From Sphingomonas sp. BK580 (GTDB lineage: Bacteria > Pseudomonadota > Alphaproteobacteria > Sphingomonadales > Sphingomonadaceae): a DNA stretch of 64,000 nt. Under the pieces are notes generated by a model. The model worked only from the letters and a program-made list of their open reading frames with translations. It did no database searches and was not told where the DNA came from. Made by a program: the position numbers and the translations under genes. Position 1 is the stretch's first letter. Each line of letters begins with the position of its first letter. Location of the stretch: positions 154,550 through 218,549 of the forward strand of contig NZ_JACIAY010000008.1 of the NCBI RefSeq assembly GCF_014194975.1, in the 5' to 3' direction. Of the stretch, positions 1-8,416 are shown piece after piece.

Positions 1-1
1 C

Positions 2-502
2 GACGTGGCGGCCACGCTCGCGGGCCTGGCGCGGCTCCAGCCGGTGCGCGGTCGACTCGAGCGCGCCGCGATCACCGCGAGCGGGGCGCCGGTCTATGTC
101 GACTATGCGCATACGCCCGACGCGATCGAGGCGGCCTGCGCGGCGCTGCGCCCGCACGTCGCGGGGCGGCTGATCCTGGTGGTGGGCGCGGGCGGCGACC
201 GCGACCGCGGCAAGCGCGAGCCGATGGGCCAGGTGGCGGCGGCGGCGGCGGACGTGGTGATCGTCACCGACGACAACCCGCGCTCGGAGGATCCCGCGGC
301 GATCCGCGCCGAGCTGCTCCAGGGCGCGCCCGGCGCGCGCGAGATCGGCGACCGCCGCGCCGCGATCGCCGCCGCGCTGCGCGAGGCGGCGGCGGGCGAT
401 ATCGTGCTGATCGCGGGCAAGGGCCACGAGCAGGGCCAGATCGTCGGCGACCTGGTGCTGCCGTTCGACGACGTCGCGGTCGCGCGCGAGATGGCGGCGT
501 GA
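2..502 (+). CDS. murE: UDP-MurNAc-L-Ala-D-Glu:meso-DAP ligase, 3' part only
   Basis: Only the last ~166 codons are present; the gene begins before the window. MurE adds meso-diaminopimelate to UDP-MurNAc-dipeptide in the cytoplasm during peptidoglycan precursor synthesis. Visible are the Mur-ligase C-terminal domain signature VDYAHTPDA, the GAGGDRDRGKR stretch, and DNPRSEDP, which carries the DNPR motif used by DAP-adding MurE enzymes to bind the amino acid, then KGHEQ near the end. The DNPR motif argues for a meso-DAP cell wall, which fits dapB downstream. It is the first gene of the dcw run in this window and is followed by a 280-bp gap filled by a palindromic repeat rather than by an overlap with murF. 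Confidence 0.95.
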   Translation, partial: DVAATLAGLARLQPVRGRLERAAITASGAPVYVDYAHTPDAIEAACAALRPHVAGRLILVVGAGGDRDRGKREPMGQVAAAAADVVIVTDDNPRSEDPAAIRAELLQGAPGAREIGDRRAAIAAALREAAAGDIVLIAGKGHEQGQIVGDLVLPFDDVAVAREMAA

Positions 503-514
503 GCGCGGTGGCGG

Positions 515-779
515 ACAAAATTTTCCCCGAAAAGGGGAGGGGGACCATGCCGCAGGCATGGTGCAGGGGAGGCGCCGCGCGCGCCGCCGCTCGTGTCGGT
601 AGCGCATCTGCCGCGCTTCCTGACTCTCACCCGCGTCACCCGCTCGAAGCGCCCCGTATGCCGCTCGTCCCCTCCGCCACGCCCTCGGCGCGGTCCCCAG
701 CGGAAGGTCGGATCGTCTGCCGGACGATCCTCGGCCATGCGGGGCATGGCCGACCTTCCGCTCCGTACCGGGGAGGATC
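515..779. repeat. R1 palindromic repeat, composite copy between murE and murF
   Basis: The left end (AATTTTCCCCGAAAAGGGGA, then a GGGGACC stretch) and the right end (ACCGGGGAGGAT) match the outer arms of the R1 family seen elsewhere in the window. The copy is longer than others because a second perfect-armed palindrome lies inside it: AGCGGAAGGTCGG near 699 pairs with CCGACCTTCCGCT near 749-761. The right end supplies the GGGGAGGA purine tract 4-11 bases before the murF ATG, so the repeat appears to carry the murF ribosome binding site. No gene is convincing in 503-782. Confidence 0.75.
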
Positions 780-782
780 CCG

Positions 783-2153
783 ATGAGTCTCTGGACCTCG
801 TCCGACATCGCCGCCGCGACGGGCGGCACCGCCACCGCCGGCTTCGCCGCCGACGGGGTCGCCTTCGACTCGCGCGAGGTGGGCGAGGGTGACCTGTTCG
901 TCGCGCTCGCGGGCGAGCAGAGCGACGGTCACCGTTTCCTCGACCAGGCGTTCGCACAGGGGGCCGCCGGCGCGATCGTCTCGAGCGAGACCGCGCATCC
1001 GGCCGTGCGCGTCCCGGACACCTTCGCCGCGCTCGAGGCGCTCGCCCGTGCCGCGCGCGCCCGGGTGAAGGGCAGGGTGATCGGCGTCACCGGCTCGGTC
1101 GGCAAGACCTCGACCAAGGAGGCGCTGTTCGCCGCGCTCGACCGCTCGCCCAGTCGGCGCGCGCATCGCTCGGTGAAGAGCTACAACAATCACACCGGCG
1201 TCCCGCTCAGCCTCGCGCGCATGCCCGCCGCCAGTGACTATGCGGTGCTGGAGATGGGGATGAACCACCCCGGCGAGCTGGCGCATCTCACCACGCTCGT
1301 CCGCCCACACGTCGCCATCGTCACCGCGATCGCGCCGGCGCATACCGAGTTCTTCCCCGACGAGAGCGCGATCGCCGACGCCAAGGGCGAGATCTTCCGC
1401 GGGTTGGAGCCCGGCGGCATCGCGATCGTCCCCTTTGACAGCCCGCACCGCGACCGGCTGATCGCGGCGGCGCACCCGTATGCGGGCAAGATCGTCACCT
1501 TCGGGCTGGACAAGCGCGCCGACGTCCACGCCGCCGAGGTGATGCCCTCGCCGCGCGGCGGCACCTTCGTCGGCGCCAAGGTCGGCGCGCGCGAGCTGAG
1601 CATGACGATCGCGCAGCCGGGCCAGCATTGGGTGTCGAACGCGATGGCGGTGCTCGCCGCGGTCGACGCGGTCGGCGCCGATCTCGCGCTCGCCGGCCTC
1701 GCGCTGGGCGAGCTCGGTGGGCTGGCGGGGCGCGGCGCGCGGCGCGACGTCGCGGTCGGCGACGGTCGCGCGCTGCTGATCGACGAGAGCTACAACGCCA
1801 ACCCGGCCTCGATGCGCGCGACGCTGGCTGTGCTGGCGCAGGAGCCCGGCCGGCACGTCGCGGTGCTGGGCGAGATGCGCGAGCTCGGCGCGGGCTCGGC
1901 CGCGTACCACGAGGCGCTCGCCCCCGCGGTGATCGCGGCGCGCGTCGAAACGGCCGTGCTGGTCGGCGAGGCGATGGCGCCGCTCGCGCAGGCGCTTGAG
2001 GGGCAGGTCGATTTCGTCCATGTGCGCGATGCCGCCGCGGCGCTGGACCAGGTCCGCGCCCTGCTCCGTCCGGGAGACGCGGTGCTCGTCAAGGGATCGA
2101 ACGGGGTCGGGCTGTCGCGGCTGGTCGCCGCGCTCGCCGACAAGGTGGGTTGA
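783..2153 (+). CDS. murF: UDP-MurNAc-tripeptide:D-alanyl-D-alanine ligase
   Basis: 456 aa, normal MurF length. It adds the D-Ala-D-Ala dipeptide to UDP-MurNAc-tripeptide, the last cytoplasmic nucleotide step. The ATP P-loop GSVGKTS is at residues 104-110, followed by the Mur-family YNNHTGVPL segment and the DESYNANPASM motif of the C-terminal domain. The ATG at 783 is preceded by GGGGAGGA, which is the right end of the R1 repeat. The TGA is followed directly by the mraY GTG, so the two genes are coupled. The D-Ala-D-Ala substrate is made by the ddl domain encoded downstream. Confidence 0.96.
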   Translation: MSLWTSSDIAAATGGTATAGFAADGVAFDSREVGEGDLFVALAGEQSDGHRFLDQAFAQGAAGAIVSSETAHPAVRVPDTFAALEALARAARARVKGRVIGVTGSVGKTSTKEALFAALDRSPSRRAHRSVKSYNNHTGVPLSLARMPAASDYAVLEMGMNHPGELAHLTTLVRPHVAIVTAIAPAHTEFFPDESAIADAKGEIFRGLEPGGIAIVPFDSPHRDRLIAAAHPYAGKIVTFGLDKRADVHAAEVMPSPRGGTFVGAKVGARELSMTIAQPGQHWVSNAMAVLAAVDAVGADLALAGLALGELGGLAGRGARRDVAVGDGRALLIDESYNANPASMRATLAVLAQEPGRHVAVLGEMRELGAGSAAYHEALAPAVIAARVETAVLVGEAMAPLAQALEGQVDFVHVRDAAAALDQVRALLRPGDAVLVKGSNGVGLSRLVAALADKVG

Positions 2154-3224
2154 GTGCTGTACTGGATCGCGGAGCATCTGGGTTTTCCCGGCGGGCTCAA
2201 CCTCATCCGTTACCTCTCCTTCCGCGCCGGCGCGGCGGTGGCGACCGCTCTGTTCATCGGCCTGATCATCGGCCCGCGCTTCATCGGCTGGCTGCGCGTG
2301 CGCCAGGGCAAGGGCCAGCCGATCCGCGCCGACGGGCCGCAGACGCACCTCGCCAAGCGCGGCACGCCGACGATGGGCGGGCTGATGATCCTCACCGCGC
2401 TGACGCTGTCGATCCTGCTGTGGATGAACCTCGCCAACCCGTTCGTCTGGGCGTGCCTGTGCGTCACGCTCGGCTTCGGCGCGATCGGTTTCCTCGACGA
2501 CTATGACAAGGTGCGCAAGGCGAGCACCGCGGGCGTGTCGGGGCGGACACGGTTGCTGCTCGAGTTCCTGATCGCGGGGATCGCCGCCTGGATCATCATG
2601 CAGGAGAACGGGTCGGCGCTCTATCTGCCGTTCACCAACCGCTATTTCATCGACCTCGGCTATGCCTATCCGCTGTTCGCCGCCTTCACGATCGTGGCCT
2701 TCGGCAATTCGGTGAACCTCACCGACGGGCTCGACGGGCTCGCCACCATGCCGGTGATCATCGCCGCGGTGGCGTTCATGATCATCGCCTATCTCGTCGG
2801 CAACGTGAAGTTCGCCGACTATCTCGGCATCCCGCACGTGCCGCGCGCGGGCGACATGGCGATCTTCTGCGGCGCGATGGTCGGTGCGGGGCTCGCTTTC
2901 CTGTGGTACAATGCCCCGCCCGCGGCGGTGTTCATGGGCGACACCGGCAGCCTCGCGCTCGGCGGCGCGCTGGGGACGATCGCGGTGGTGGCGCACCACG
3001 AGATCGTGCTCGGCATCATCGGCGGGCTGTTCGTGGTGGAGGCGCTGAGCGTCATCGTCCAGGTGTTCTGGTACAAGCGCACCGGCAAGCGCATCTTCCG
3101 CATGGCGCCGATTCACCACCATTTCGAGCAACTCGGCTGGAGCGAGCCGACCGTGGTGATCCGCTTCTGGATCATCGCGCTGGTGCTGGCGCTCGCCGGC
3201 CTGTCGACGTTGAAGCTGCGGTGA
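2154..3224 (+). CDS. mraY: phospho-N-acetylmuramoyl-pentapeptide transferase
   Basis: 356 aa, polytopic inner-membrane enzyme that transfers phospho-MurNAc-pentapeptide to undecaprenyl phosphate to make lipid I. Characteristic motifs are visible: FLDDYDK at residues 113-119 with the Asp pair that binds Mg2+, [10 protein letters not shown] at 188-197, and MAPIHHHFE near the C terminus. About ten hydrophobic segments are evident. The GTG start abuts the murF stop without a gap. The stop overlaps the murD GTG by four bases (GTGA). Confidence 0.96.
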   Translation: MLYWIAEHLGFPGGLNLIRYLSFRAGAAVATALFIGLIIGPRFIGWLRVRQGKGQPIRADGPQTHLAKRGTPTMGGLMILTALTLSILLWMNLANPFVWACLCVTLGFGAIGFLDDYDKVRKASTAGVSGRTRLLLEFLIAGIAAWIIMQENGSALYLPFTNRYFIDLGYAYPLFAAFTIVAFGNSVNLTDGLDGLATMPVIIAAVAFMIIAYLVGNVKFADYLGIPHVPRAGDMAIFCGAMVGAGLAFLWYNAPPAAVFMGDTGSLALGGALGTIAVVAHHEIVLGIIGGLFVVEALSVIVQVFWYKRTGKRIFRMAPIHHHFEQLGWSEPTVVIRFWIIALVLALAGLSTLKLR

Positions 3225-4633
3225 TCACCTCCGGCGCCTGGGCGGGGAGACATTATGCGGTGCTCGGGCTGGCACGCTCGGGCGCCGCGACCGTGCGCGC
3301 GCTGCTCGCCGCCGGCGCGCGCGTGACGGCGTGGGACTCGGACGAGGCGAAGCGCCACTCACTCCTTCCCGGCACGGGGAAGGGGACCGCCGGCGAAGCC
3401 GGTGGTGGCGGGGGCTCGCCGCGCAGCGCAGCGCTCGCGGAGGGTCCCCTCCACCACCAGCCTTCGGCTGGCGGTCCCCCTCCCCCTGCCGGGGAGGAAC
3501 TGCGGATCGCCGACCTGGCCACCCTCGATCTCACCGACTTCGACGCTGTCGTCGTCTCCCCGGGCGTGCCGCTCAACACGCACCCGCTCGCCGCGGCGGC
3601 GCGCGCGTCGGGCGTGCCGATCGTCGGCGACATCGAGCTGTTCGCGCAGGCGCGCGCCGGGCTGCCCCCGCACAAGGTCGTCGGCATTACCGGCACCAAC
3701 GGCAAGTCGACCACCACCGCGCTGGTCCACCATCTGCTCGACGCCGCCGGCGTGCCCGCGCGCATGGGCGGCAACATCGGCCTGCCGATCCTCGCGCAGG
3801 CGCCGCTGCCCGCGGGCGGCGTCTACGTGCTCGAGCTGTCGAGCTACCAGATCGACCTGACGCAGACGCTCGACTGCGAGGTCGCGGTGCTGCTCAACGT
3901 CACCCCCGACCATCTCGACCGCTACGCGGGATTCGAGGACTATGCCGCCAGCAAGGCGCGGCTGTTCGCGATGCAGTCGCCGCACCACCGCGCCGTGATC
4001 GGCATCGGCGACGCTCCCTCGGCCGCGATCGCGCAGGGCTTCGCGCACCGCGGCGAGACGATCACCACGATCGCGCCGGGCACGCCGCTCGACCAGTCGC
4101 GCTGGCCATCGCTGCAGGGGCCCCACAACGCGCAGAACGCGCTCGCCGCGATCGCGGTGGCGGCGGCGCTCGGCCTGGAGCGCGCCGCGATCGAGGCCGG
4201 GCTGGAGACCTTCAACGGCCTGCCGCACCGGATGGAGCGGGTGGCGACGCTGGGCGGGGTCACCTGGATCGACGACAGCAAGGCGACCAATCCCGAGAGC
4301 GTCGCCCCCGCGCTCGCCGCCTTCCCGCGCGTTCACTGGATCCTCGGCGGGCGCGCCAAGGGCGACGACCTCGACGCCTGCGCCCCGCATCTCGGCAACG
4401 TGGTGCGCGCCTATACGATCGGCGAGGCCGGCCCGCGCTTCGCCGCGCTGCTGCGCGACCGCGTCCCCGTCGCCGAGGCGGAGACGCTGGAGCGCGCGGT
4501 GCGGATCGCCGCGGCCGAGGCGCGGCGCGGCGAAGTGGTGCTGCTGTCGCCCGCCGCCGCCTCGTTCGACCAGTTCCGCGACTACGAGCATCGCGGTACC
4601 GTGTTCCGCGCGGCAGTGGAGGCGCTGGCATGA
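3221..4633 (+). CDS. murD: UDP-MurNAc-L-alanine:D-glutamate ligase with repeat-encoded insert
   Basis: 470 aa, against about 430-450 typical. MurD adds D-Glu to UDP-MurNAc-L-Ala. Visible are the N-terminal glycine motif GLARSGAAT, the P-loop GTNGKSTT at about residues 158-165, the ELSSYQ segment, [10 protein letters not shown], and the [10 protein letters not shown] motif of the C-terminal domain. Residues ~48-93 do not look like MurD: they are Gly/Pro-rich ([16 protein letters not shown], later [12 protein letters not shown]) and are the in-frame translation of an R1 palindrome inserted after AWDSDEAKR, between early strands of the UMA-binding domain. The frame is open throughout, so the gene should still make a full protein. 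GTG start overlaps mraY; the stop overlaps the ftsW ATG. Confidence 0.93.
   Translation: MITSGAWAGRHYAVLGLARSGAATVRALLAAGARVTAWDSDEAKRHSLLPGTGKGTAGEAGGGGGSPRSAALAEGPLHHQPSAGGPPPPAGEELRIADLATLDLTDFDAVVVSPGVPLNTHPLAAAARASGVPIVGDIELFAQARAGLPPHKVVGITGTNGKSTTTALVHHLLDAAGVPARMGGNIGLPILAQAPLPAGGVYVLELSSYQIDLTQTLDCEVAVLLNVTPDHLDRYAGFEDYAASKARLFAMQSPHHRAVIGIGDAPSAAIAQGFAHRGETITTIAPGTPLDQSRWPSLQGPHNAQNALAAIAVAAALGLERAAIEAGLETFNGLPHRMERVATLGGVTWIDDSKATNPESVAPALAAFPRVHWILGGRAKGDDLDACAPHLGNVVRAYTIGEAGPRFAALLRDRVPVAEAETLERAVRIAAAEARRGEVVLLSPAAASFDQFRDYEHRGTVFRAAVEALA
3363..3498. repeat. R1 palindromic repeat inside murD
   Basis: A 136-bp element whose arms are near-perfect reverse complements: the left arm begins TCCTTCCCGGCACGGGGAAG and the reverse complement of the right end begins TCCTCCCCGGCAGGGGGAGG. 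Each arm carries its own small hairpin (CCGGCGAAGCCGG on the left, CAGCCTTCGGCTG on the right) and a GGTGGTGG motif. It is read in frame as part of MurD. It matches copies at 9309, 26857 and 28027 in layout. Confidence 0.9.
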
Positions 4634-5844
4634 CCGACGTGAGCAGGGCACAGCGGGCGGGGCTCAAGGGGCGCGGCGGGCGCGGCGACCCGTCGCCGCT
4701 CGGCACCTGGTTCTGGGACATCGACCGCGTGCTGCTGCTGCTCGCCTTGTTCCTGATCGCGATCGGGCTGATCGCGGTCGCGGCGGGCTCACCGGCGAGC
4801 GCCTCGCGCTACTCGGGCGAGCATCTCAAATTCGCGCCGCTGCATTATTTCTGGCGCCAGCTGCTATGGGCGGGGGTGTCGCTGCCGGTGCTGTTCGGCG
4901 TGTCGATGCTGCCGGTGACGGCGGCCCGGCGCATGTCGCTGATCGGCGCGGCGGTGTGCGTGGCACTGCTGATGATCGTGCCCTTCGCGGGGGTGATGGT
5001 GAACGGCGCGCGGCGCTGGATCGGCTTCGGTATCGCGCAGTTCCAGCCGTCCGAGTTCCTCAAGCCCTTCTTCGTCGTCGCGGTGGCGTGGCTGCTGTCG
5101 CTCAAGTCGCGCGACGAGGAACTGCCGGTGACGATGATCACCGCCGGGCTCACCGGGCTGATCGCTTTGCTGCTGATGCTCCAGCCCGATTTCGGCCAGA
5201 CCGTGATCTTCTGCTGCATCTGGCTCGCGCTCGTCACGATCGCGGGCACGCCGACGCGCGTGATCATGGGCTTCGTGGCGATGGTGCCCGCGGCGCTGGT
5301 GGCGGCCTATCTCTTCTACAGCACCGCGCGCGCCCGCATCGATGCCTTCCTGTTCCCCGGCGTGGAAGGCGAGGGCGCGGCGGACCATTTCCAGACCGAC
5401 GCGGCGCACCGCACGCTCACCTCGGGCGGCTGGTTCGGCACCGGGCCGGGCGGCGGCACGGTGAAATACGGCCTGCCCGAGGCGCACACCGACTATATCT
5501 TCTCGGTGATCGGCGAGGAGTTCGGGCTGCTCGCCTGCATGGTGGTGGCGCTGGTGTTCCTCGCGCTCGTCATCCGCGTCTTCGTCAAGCTGCTCGACGA
5601 GCAGGACCCGTTCAAATTGCTCGCCGCCTCGGGGCTGGCGGTGCAGTTCGGCGCTCAGGCGCTGATCTCGATGGCGGTCAACACCGGGCTGGCGCCCTCC
5701 AAGGGGATGACGCTGCCGTTCATCAGCTACGGCGGCTCGTCGATGGTGGCGCTGTCGCTCGGCATGGGGCTGCTGCTCGCGTTCACGCGGCGCAACCCGT
5801 TCCTGCTGCGCAGCCCCTATATCACGCGATGGAACGCCGAATGA
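4630..5844 (+). CDS. ftsW: SEDS peptidoglycan glycosyltransferase of the divisome
   Basis: 404 aa. FtsW polymerises lipid II at the septum together with its class b PBP partner. About ten membrane segments follow a basic, glycine-rich N-terminal tail (~30 residues). SEDS hallmarks are visible: [20 protein letters not shown] near residue 120, [10 protein letters not shown], and the C-terminal [20 protein letters not shown]. The ATG at 4630 overlaps the murD TGA, and the stop overlaps the murG ATG. The position between murD and murG is the usual dcw order. Confidence 0.95.
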   Translation: MTDVSRAQRAGLKGRGGRGDPSPLGTWFWDIDRVLLLLALFLIAIGLIAVAAGSPASASRYSGEHLKFAPLHYFWRQLLWAGVSLPVLFGVSMLPVTAARRMSLIGAAVCVALLMIVPFAGVMVNGARRWIGFGIAQFQPSEFLKPFFVVAVAWLLSLKSRDEELPVTMITAGLTGLIALLLMLQPDFGQTVIFCCIWLALVTIAGTPTRVIMGFVAMVPAALVAAYLFYSTARARIDAFLFPGVEGEGAADHFQTDAAHRTLTSGGWFGTGPGGGTVKYGLPEAHTDYIFSVIGEEFGLLACMVVALVFLALVIRVFVKLLDEQDPFKLLAASGLAVQFGAQALISMAVNTGLAPSKGMTLPFISYGGSSMVALSLGMGLLLAFTRRNPFLLRSPYITRWNAE

Positions 5845-7001
5845 CGCCCGTGCAGGACTTCCGCCCGCGCCACTTCGTGCTCGCCGCGGGCGGCACCGGC
5901 GGCCATATGGTGCCCGCCGCCGCGCTCGCGACCGAGCTGACCAAGCGCGGCCACCGGGTCGCGCTGGTGAGCGACGCGCGCGGGGTGCGCTTCCCCGGGC
6001 TGTTCGAGGACGTGCAGACCCACGTCATCCCCGCCGGGCGCTTCGCCGGCGGGCCGCTCGGCTGGGCCAAGGCGGCGCGGCTGATGATGCAGGGCCGCGC
6101 CATGGCGGCCGAGCTGTACCGGACGTTCAAGCCGGCCGCGGTGATCGGCTTCGGCGGCTATCCCGCTTATCCCGCGCTGTCGGCGGCGTTCGCGGCGGGG
6201 ATCCGCACCGCGGTGCACGAGCAGAACGCGGTGCTCGGCCGAGTCAACCGGCTGGTGGCGGGCAAGGTCGACGCGATCGCGACCAGCTACGCCGAGACCG
6301 AGCGGCTGCGCCCGCGCCACCGCGCCAAGGCGCACCACGTCGGCAACCCGGTGCGCGAGAGCGTGCTCGCGCTGCGCGCCAAGCCCTATCCCTTGCTCGA
6401 CGAGGACAGCATCTTCCGCGTGCTCGTCACCGGCGGCAGCCAGGGCGCCTCGGTGCTCAGCCAGGTGGTGCCCGAGGGGCTGGCGATGCTGCCGGTCGCG
6501 TTCCGCCGCCGGCTCCAGGTGACGCACCAGGCCCGGATCGAGGACATCGACGTCGCGCGCGAGACCTATGCGCGGCTCGAGATCGCGGCCGACCTCGCCA
6601 CCTATCTGCCCGATCTGCCCGAGCAGCTCGGCTGGGCGCATGTGGTGATCGCGCGCGCGGGCGCCTCGACCATTGCGGAGCTGACCGCGGCGGGCCGCCC
6701 CGCCATCCTGGTGCCGCTGCCCAGCGCCACCGACGACCACCAGACCGCCAACGCGCGCGAGATCACCCGCGCCGGCGGCGCGCGCACGATCGCGCAATCG
6801 GCCTTCACCCCCAGCGAGCTCGCCAAGCAGATGCAGAAACTCGGGCTCGACCCGGAAGCGCTCCAGAACGCCGCGGCGCGCGCCCGCGCCTGCGGCACGC
6901 CCGAGGCGGCGAGCGACCTCGCCGACCTGGTCGAGAGCCTCGACTCGCCCGAGTCGCGGCTGCCGGTCGGTCGCGTCCAGCAGCGGAAGGCGTTCGCGTG
7001 A
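5841..7001 (+). CDS. murG: UDP-GlcNAc:lipid I N-acetylglucosaminyltransferase
   Basis: 386 aa, a peripheral inner-membrane GT28 enzyme that converts lipid I to lipid II. The N-terminal glycine loop GGTGGH is at residues 17-22, a second loop region includes [10 protein letters not shown], and the donor-binding segment is visible as [24 protein letters not shown]. The ATG at 5841 (overlapping the ftsW TGA as ATGA) is preferred to an in-frame ATG 12 bases upstream because the same coupling pattern is used through the cluster. The stop overlaps the murC GTG. Confidence 0.95.
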   Translation: MTPVQDFRPRHFVLAAGGTGGHMVPAAALATELTKRGHRVALVSDARGVRFPGLFEDVQTHVIPAGRFAGGPLGWAKAARLMMQGRAMAAELYRTFKPAAVIGFGGYPAYPALSAAFAAGIRTAVHEQNAVLGRVNRLVAGKVDAIATSYAETERLRPRHRAKAHHVGNPVRESVLALRAKPYPLLDEDSIFRVLVTGGSQGASVLSQVVPEGLAMLPVAFRRRLQVTHQARIEDIDVARETYARLEIAADLATYLPDLPEQLGWAHVVIARAGASTIAELTAAGRPAILVPLPSATDDHQTANAREITRAGGARTIAQSAFTPSELAKQMQKLGLDPEALQNAAARARACGTPEAASDLADLVESLDSPESRLPVGRVQQRKAFA

Positions 7002-8416
7002 GGGGGGTCGCCACGGACATCGGGACGATCCACTTCGTCGGCATCGGCGGGATCGGCATGTCCGGCATCGCCGAGGTGATGCACAATCTCGGCTACACCG
7101 TGCAGGGCTCGGACGTCGCCGAGGGCTACGTCGTCGAGGGCCTGCGCGCGCGCGGCATCACCGTGACGATCGGGCACGACGCCGCCAACGTGGCGGGCGC
7201 GGCGGTGGTGGTCACCTCCACCGCGGTGAAGCGCGGCAACCCCGAGGTGGAGGCGGCGCTGCAGAACCGCGTCCCCGTGGTGCGCCGCGCCGAGATGCTC
7301 GCCGAGCTCATGCGGCTGAAGTCGACCGTCGCGGTCGCGGGCACGCACGGCAAGACCACCACCACCTCGATGGTGGCGGCGCTGCTGGACGCGGGCGGGG
7401 TCGACCCCACCGTGATCAACGGCGGCATCATCAACAGCTACGGCTCGAACGCCCGGCTCGGCGCGAGCGACTGGATGGTGGTCGAGGCGGACGAGAGCGA
7501 CGGCAGCTTCCTGCGGCTCGACGGCACGATCGCGGTGGTCACCAACATCGATCCCGAGCACCTCGACCATTACGGCAGCTTCGATCGCGCCAAGGACGCC
7601 TATGTCGAGTTCGTCGAGAACGTGCCCTTCTACGGCGCGGCGCTGCTGTGCCTCGACCATCCCGAGGTGCAGGCGCTGATCCCGCGCGTGCGCGACCGGC
7701 GCATCGTCACCTATGGTTTCGCCGCCTCGGCCGACGTGCGCGGCGTCAACGTGACGCCCTATCCCGGCGGCAACCGCTTCGAGGCGCAGGTGCGCGCGCG
7801 CGACGGCGCGGTGCGCTCGATCGAGGGGATCGACCTGCCGATGCCGGGGCGCCACAACGTCCAGAACGCGCTCGCCGCGATCGGCGTGGCGCTCGAGCTC
7901 GGCATCGACGACGCGACGATCCAGAAGGGGTTCGAGCGCTTCTCCGGGGTCAAGCGGCGCTTCACCAAGGTGGGCGAGGTGGCGCTCGACGGCGGCGCGG
8001 CGACGATCGTCGACGATTACGGCCACCACCCGGTCGAGATCCGCGCGGTGCTCGCCGCCGCGCGCGAGTCCGCGCAGGGGCGGGTGATCGCGGTGGTGCA
8101 GCCGCACCGCTACTCGCGTCTGGGCAACCTGATGGAGGAGTTCCGCGGCGCCTTCAACGACGCCGACCTCGTCTACGTCACCCCCGTCTATGCCGCGGGC
8201 GAGGCGCCGGTGCCGGGCGTCGACTCGGCCGCGCTGGTGGCGGGGCTGCGCGATCGCGGCCATCGCCAGGCCGAGCTGATCGAGGACGCCGCCGCGCTCG
8301 CCGCCGCGCTGGCGGGCGAGCTGCGCGCGGGCGACCAGGTGATCTGCCTCGGCGCGGGCGACATCACCAAATGGGCCGCCGGCCTCGCCGCCGCGATCAC
8401 GGCGCAGCGGCGGTGA
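6998..8416 (+). CDS. murC: UDP-MurNAc:L-alanine ligase
   Basis: 472 aa, normal MurC length. It adds L-Ala to UDP-MurNAc, the first amino-acid step. The N-terminal nucleotide-sugar loop [14 protein letters not shown], the ATP loop GTHGKTTT at about residues 115-122, EADESDGSF, and the [10 protein letters not shown] motif of the C-terminal domain are all present. The GTG start overlaps the murG stop as GTGA, and the murC stop overlaps the murB GTG in the same way. Confidence 0.96.
   Translation: MRGVATDIGTIHFVGIGGIGMSGIAEVMHNLGYTVQGSDVAEGYVVEGLRARGITVTIGHDAANVAGAAVVVTSTAVKRGNPEVEAALQNRVPVVRRAEMLAELMRLKSTVAVAGTHGKTTTTSMVAALLDAGGVDPTVINGGIINSYGSNARLGASDWMVVEADESDGSFLRLDGTIAVVTNIDPEHLDHYGSFDRAKDAYVEFVENVPFYGAALLCLDHPEVQALIPRVRDRRIVTYGFAASADVRGVNVTPYPGGNRFEAQVRARDGAVRSIEGIDLPMPGRHNVQNALAAIGVALELGIDDATIQKGFERFSGVKRRFTKVGEVALDGGAATIVDDYGHHPVEIRAVLAAARESAQGRVIAVVQPHRYSRLGNLMEEFRGAFNDADLVYVTPVYAAGEAPVPGVDSAALVAGLRDRGHRQAELIEDAAALAAALAGELRAGDQVICLGAGDITKWAAGLAAAITAQRR

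Noticed and set aside
103..957. Minus-strand frames across the murE-murF gap
   Set aside because: Arg/Ser/Pro-rich, spanning both coding sequence and the R1 palindrome; no ribosome binding site or domain. The palindrome explains the long open stretch.
636..3131. 831-codon open frame on the minus strand opposite murF and mraY
   Set aside because: It is antisense to two complete, motif-bearing Mur genes; its translation is Arg/His/Asp-rich low-complexity sequence without any fold signature. High GC produces few stop codons and thus long shadow frames.
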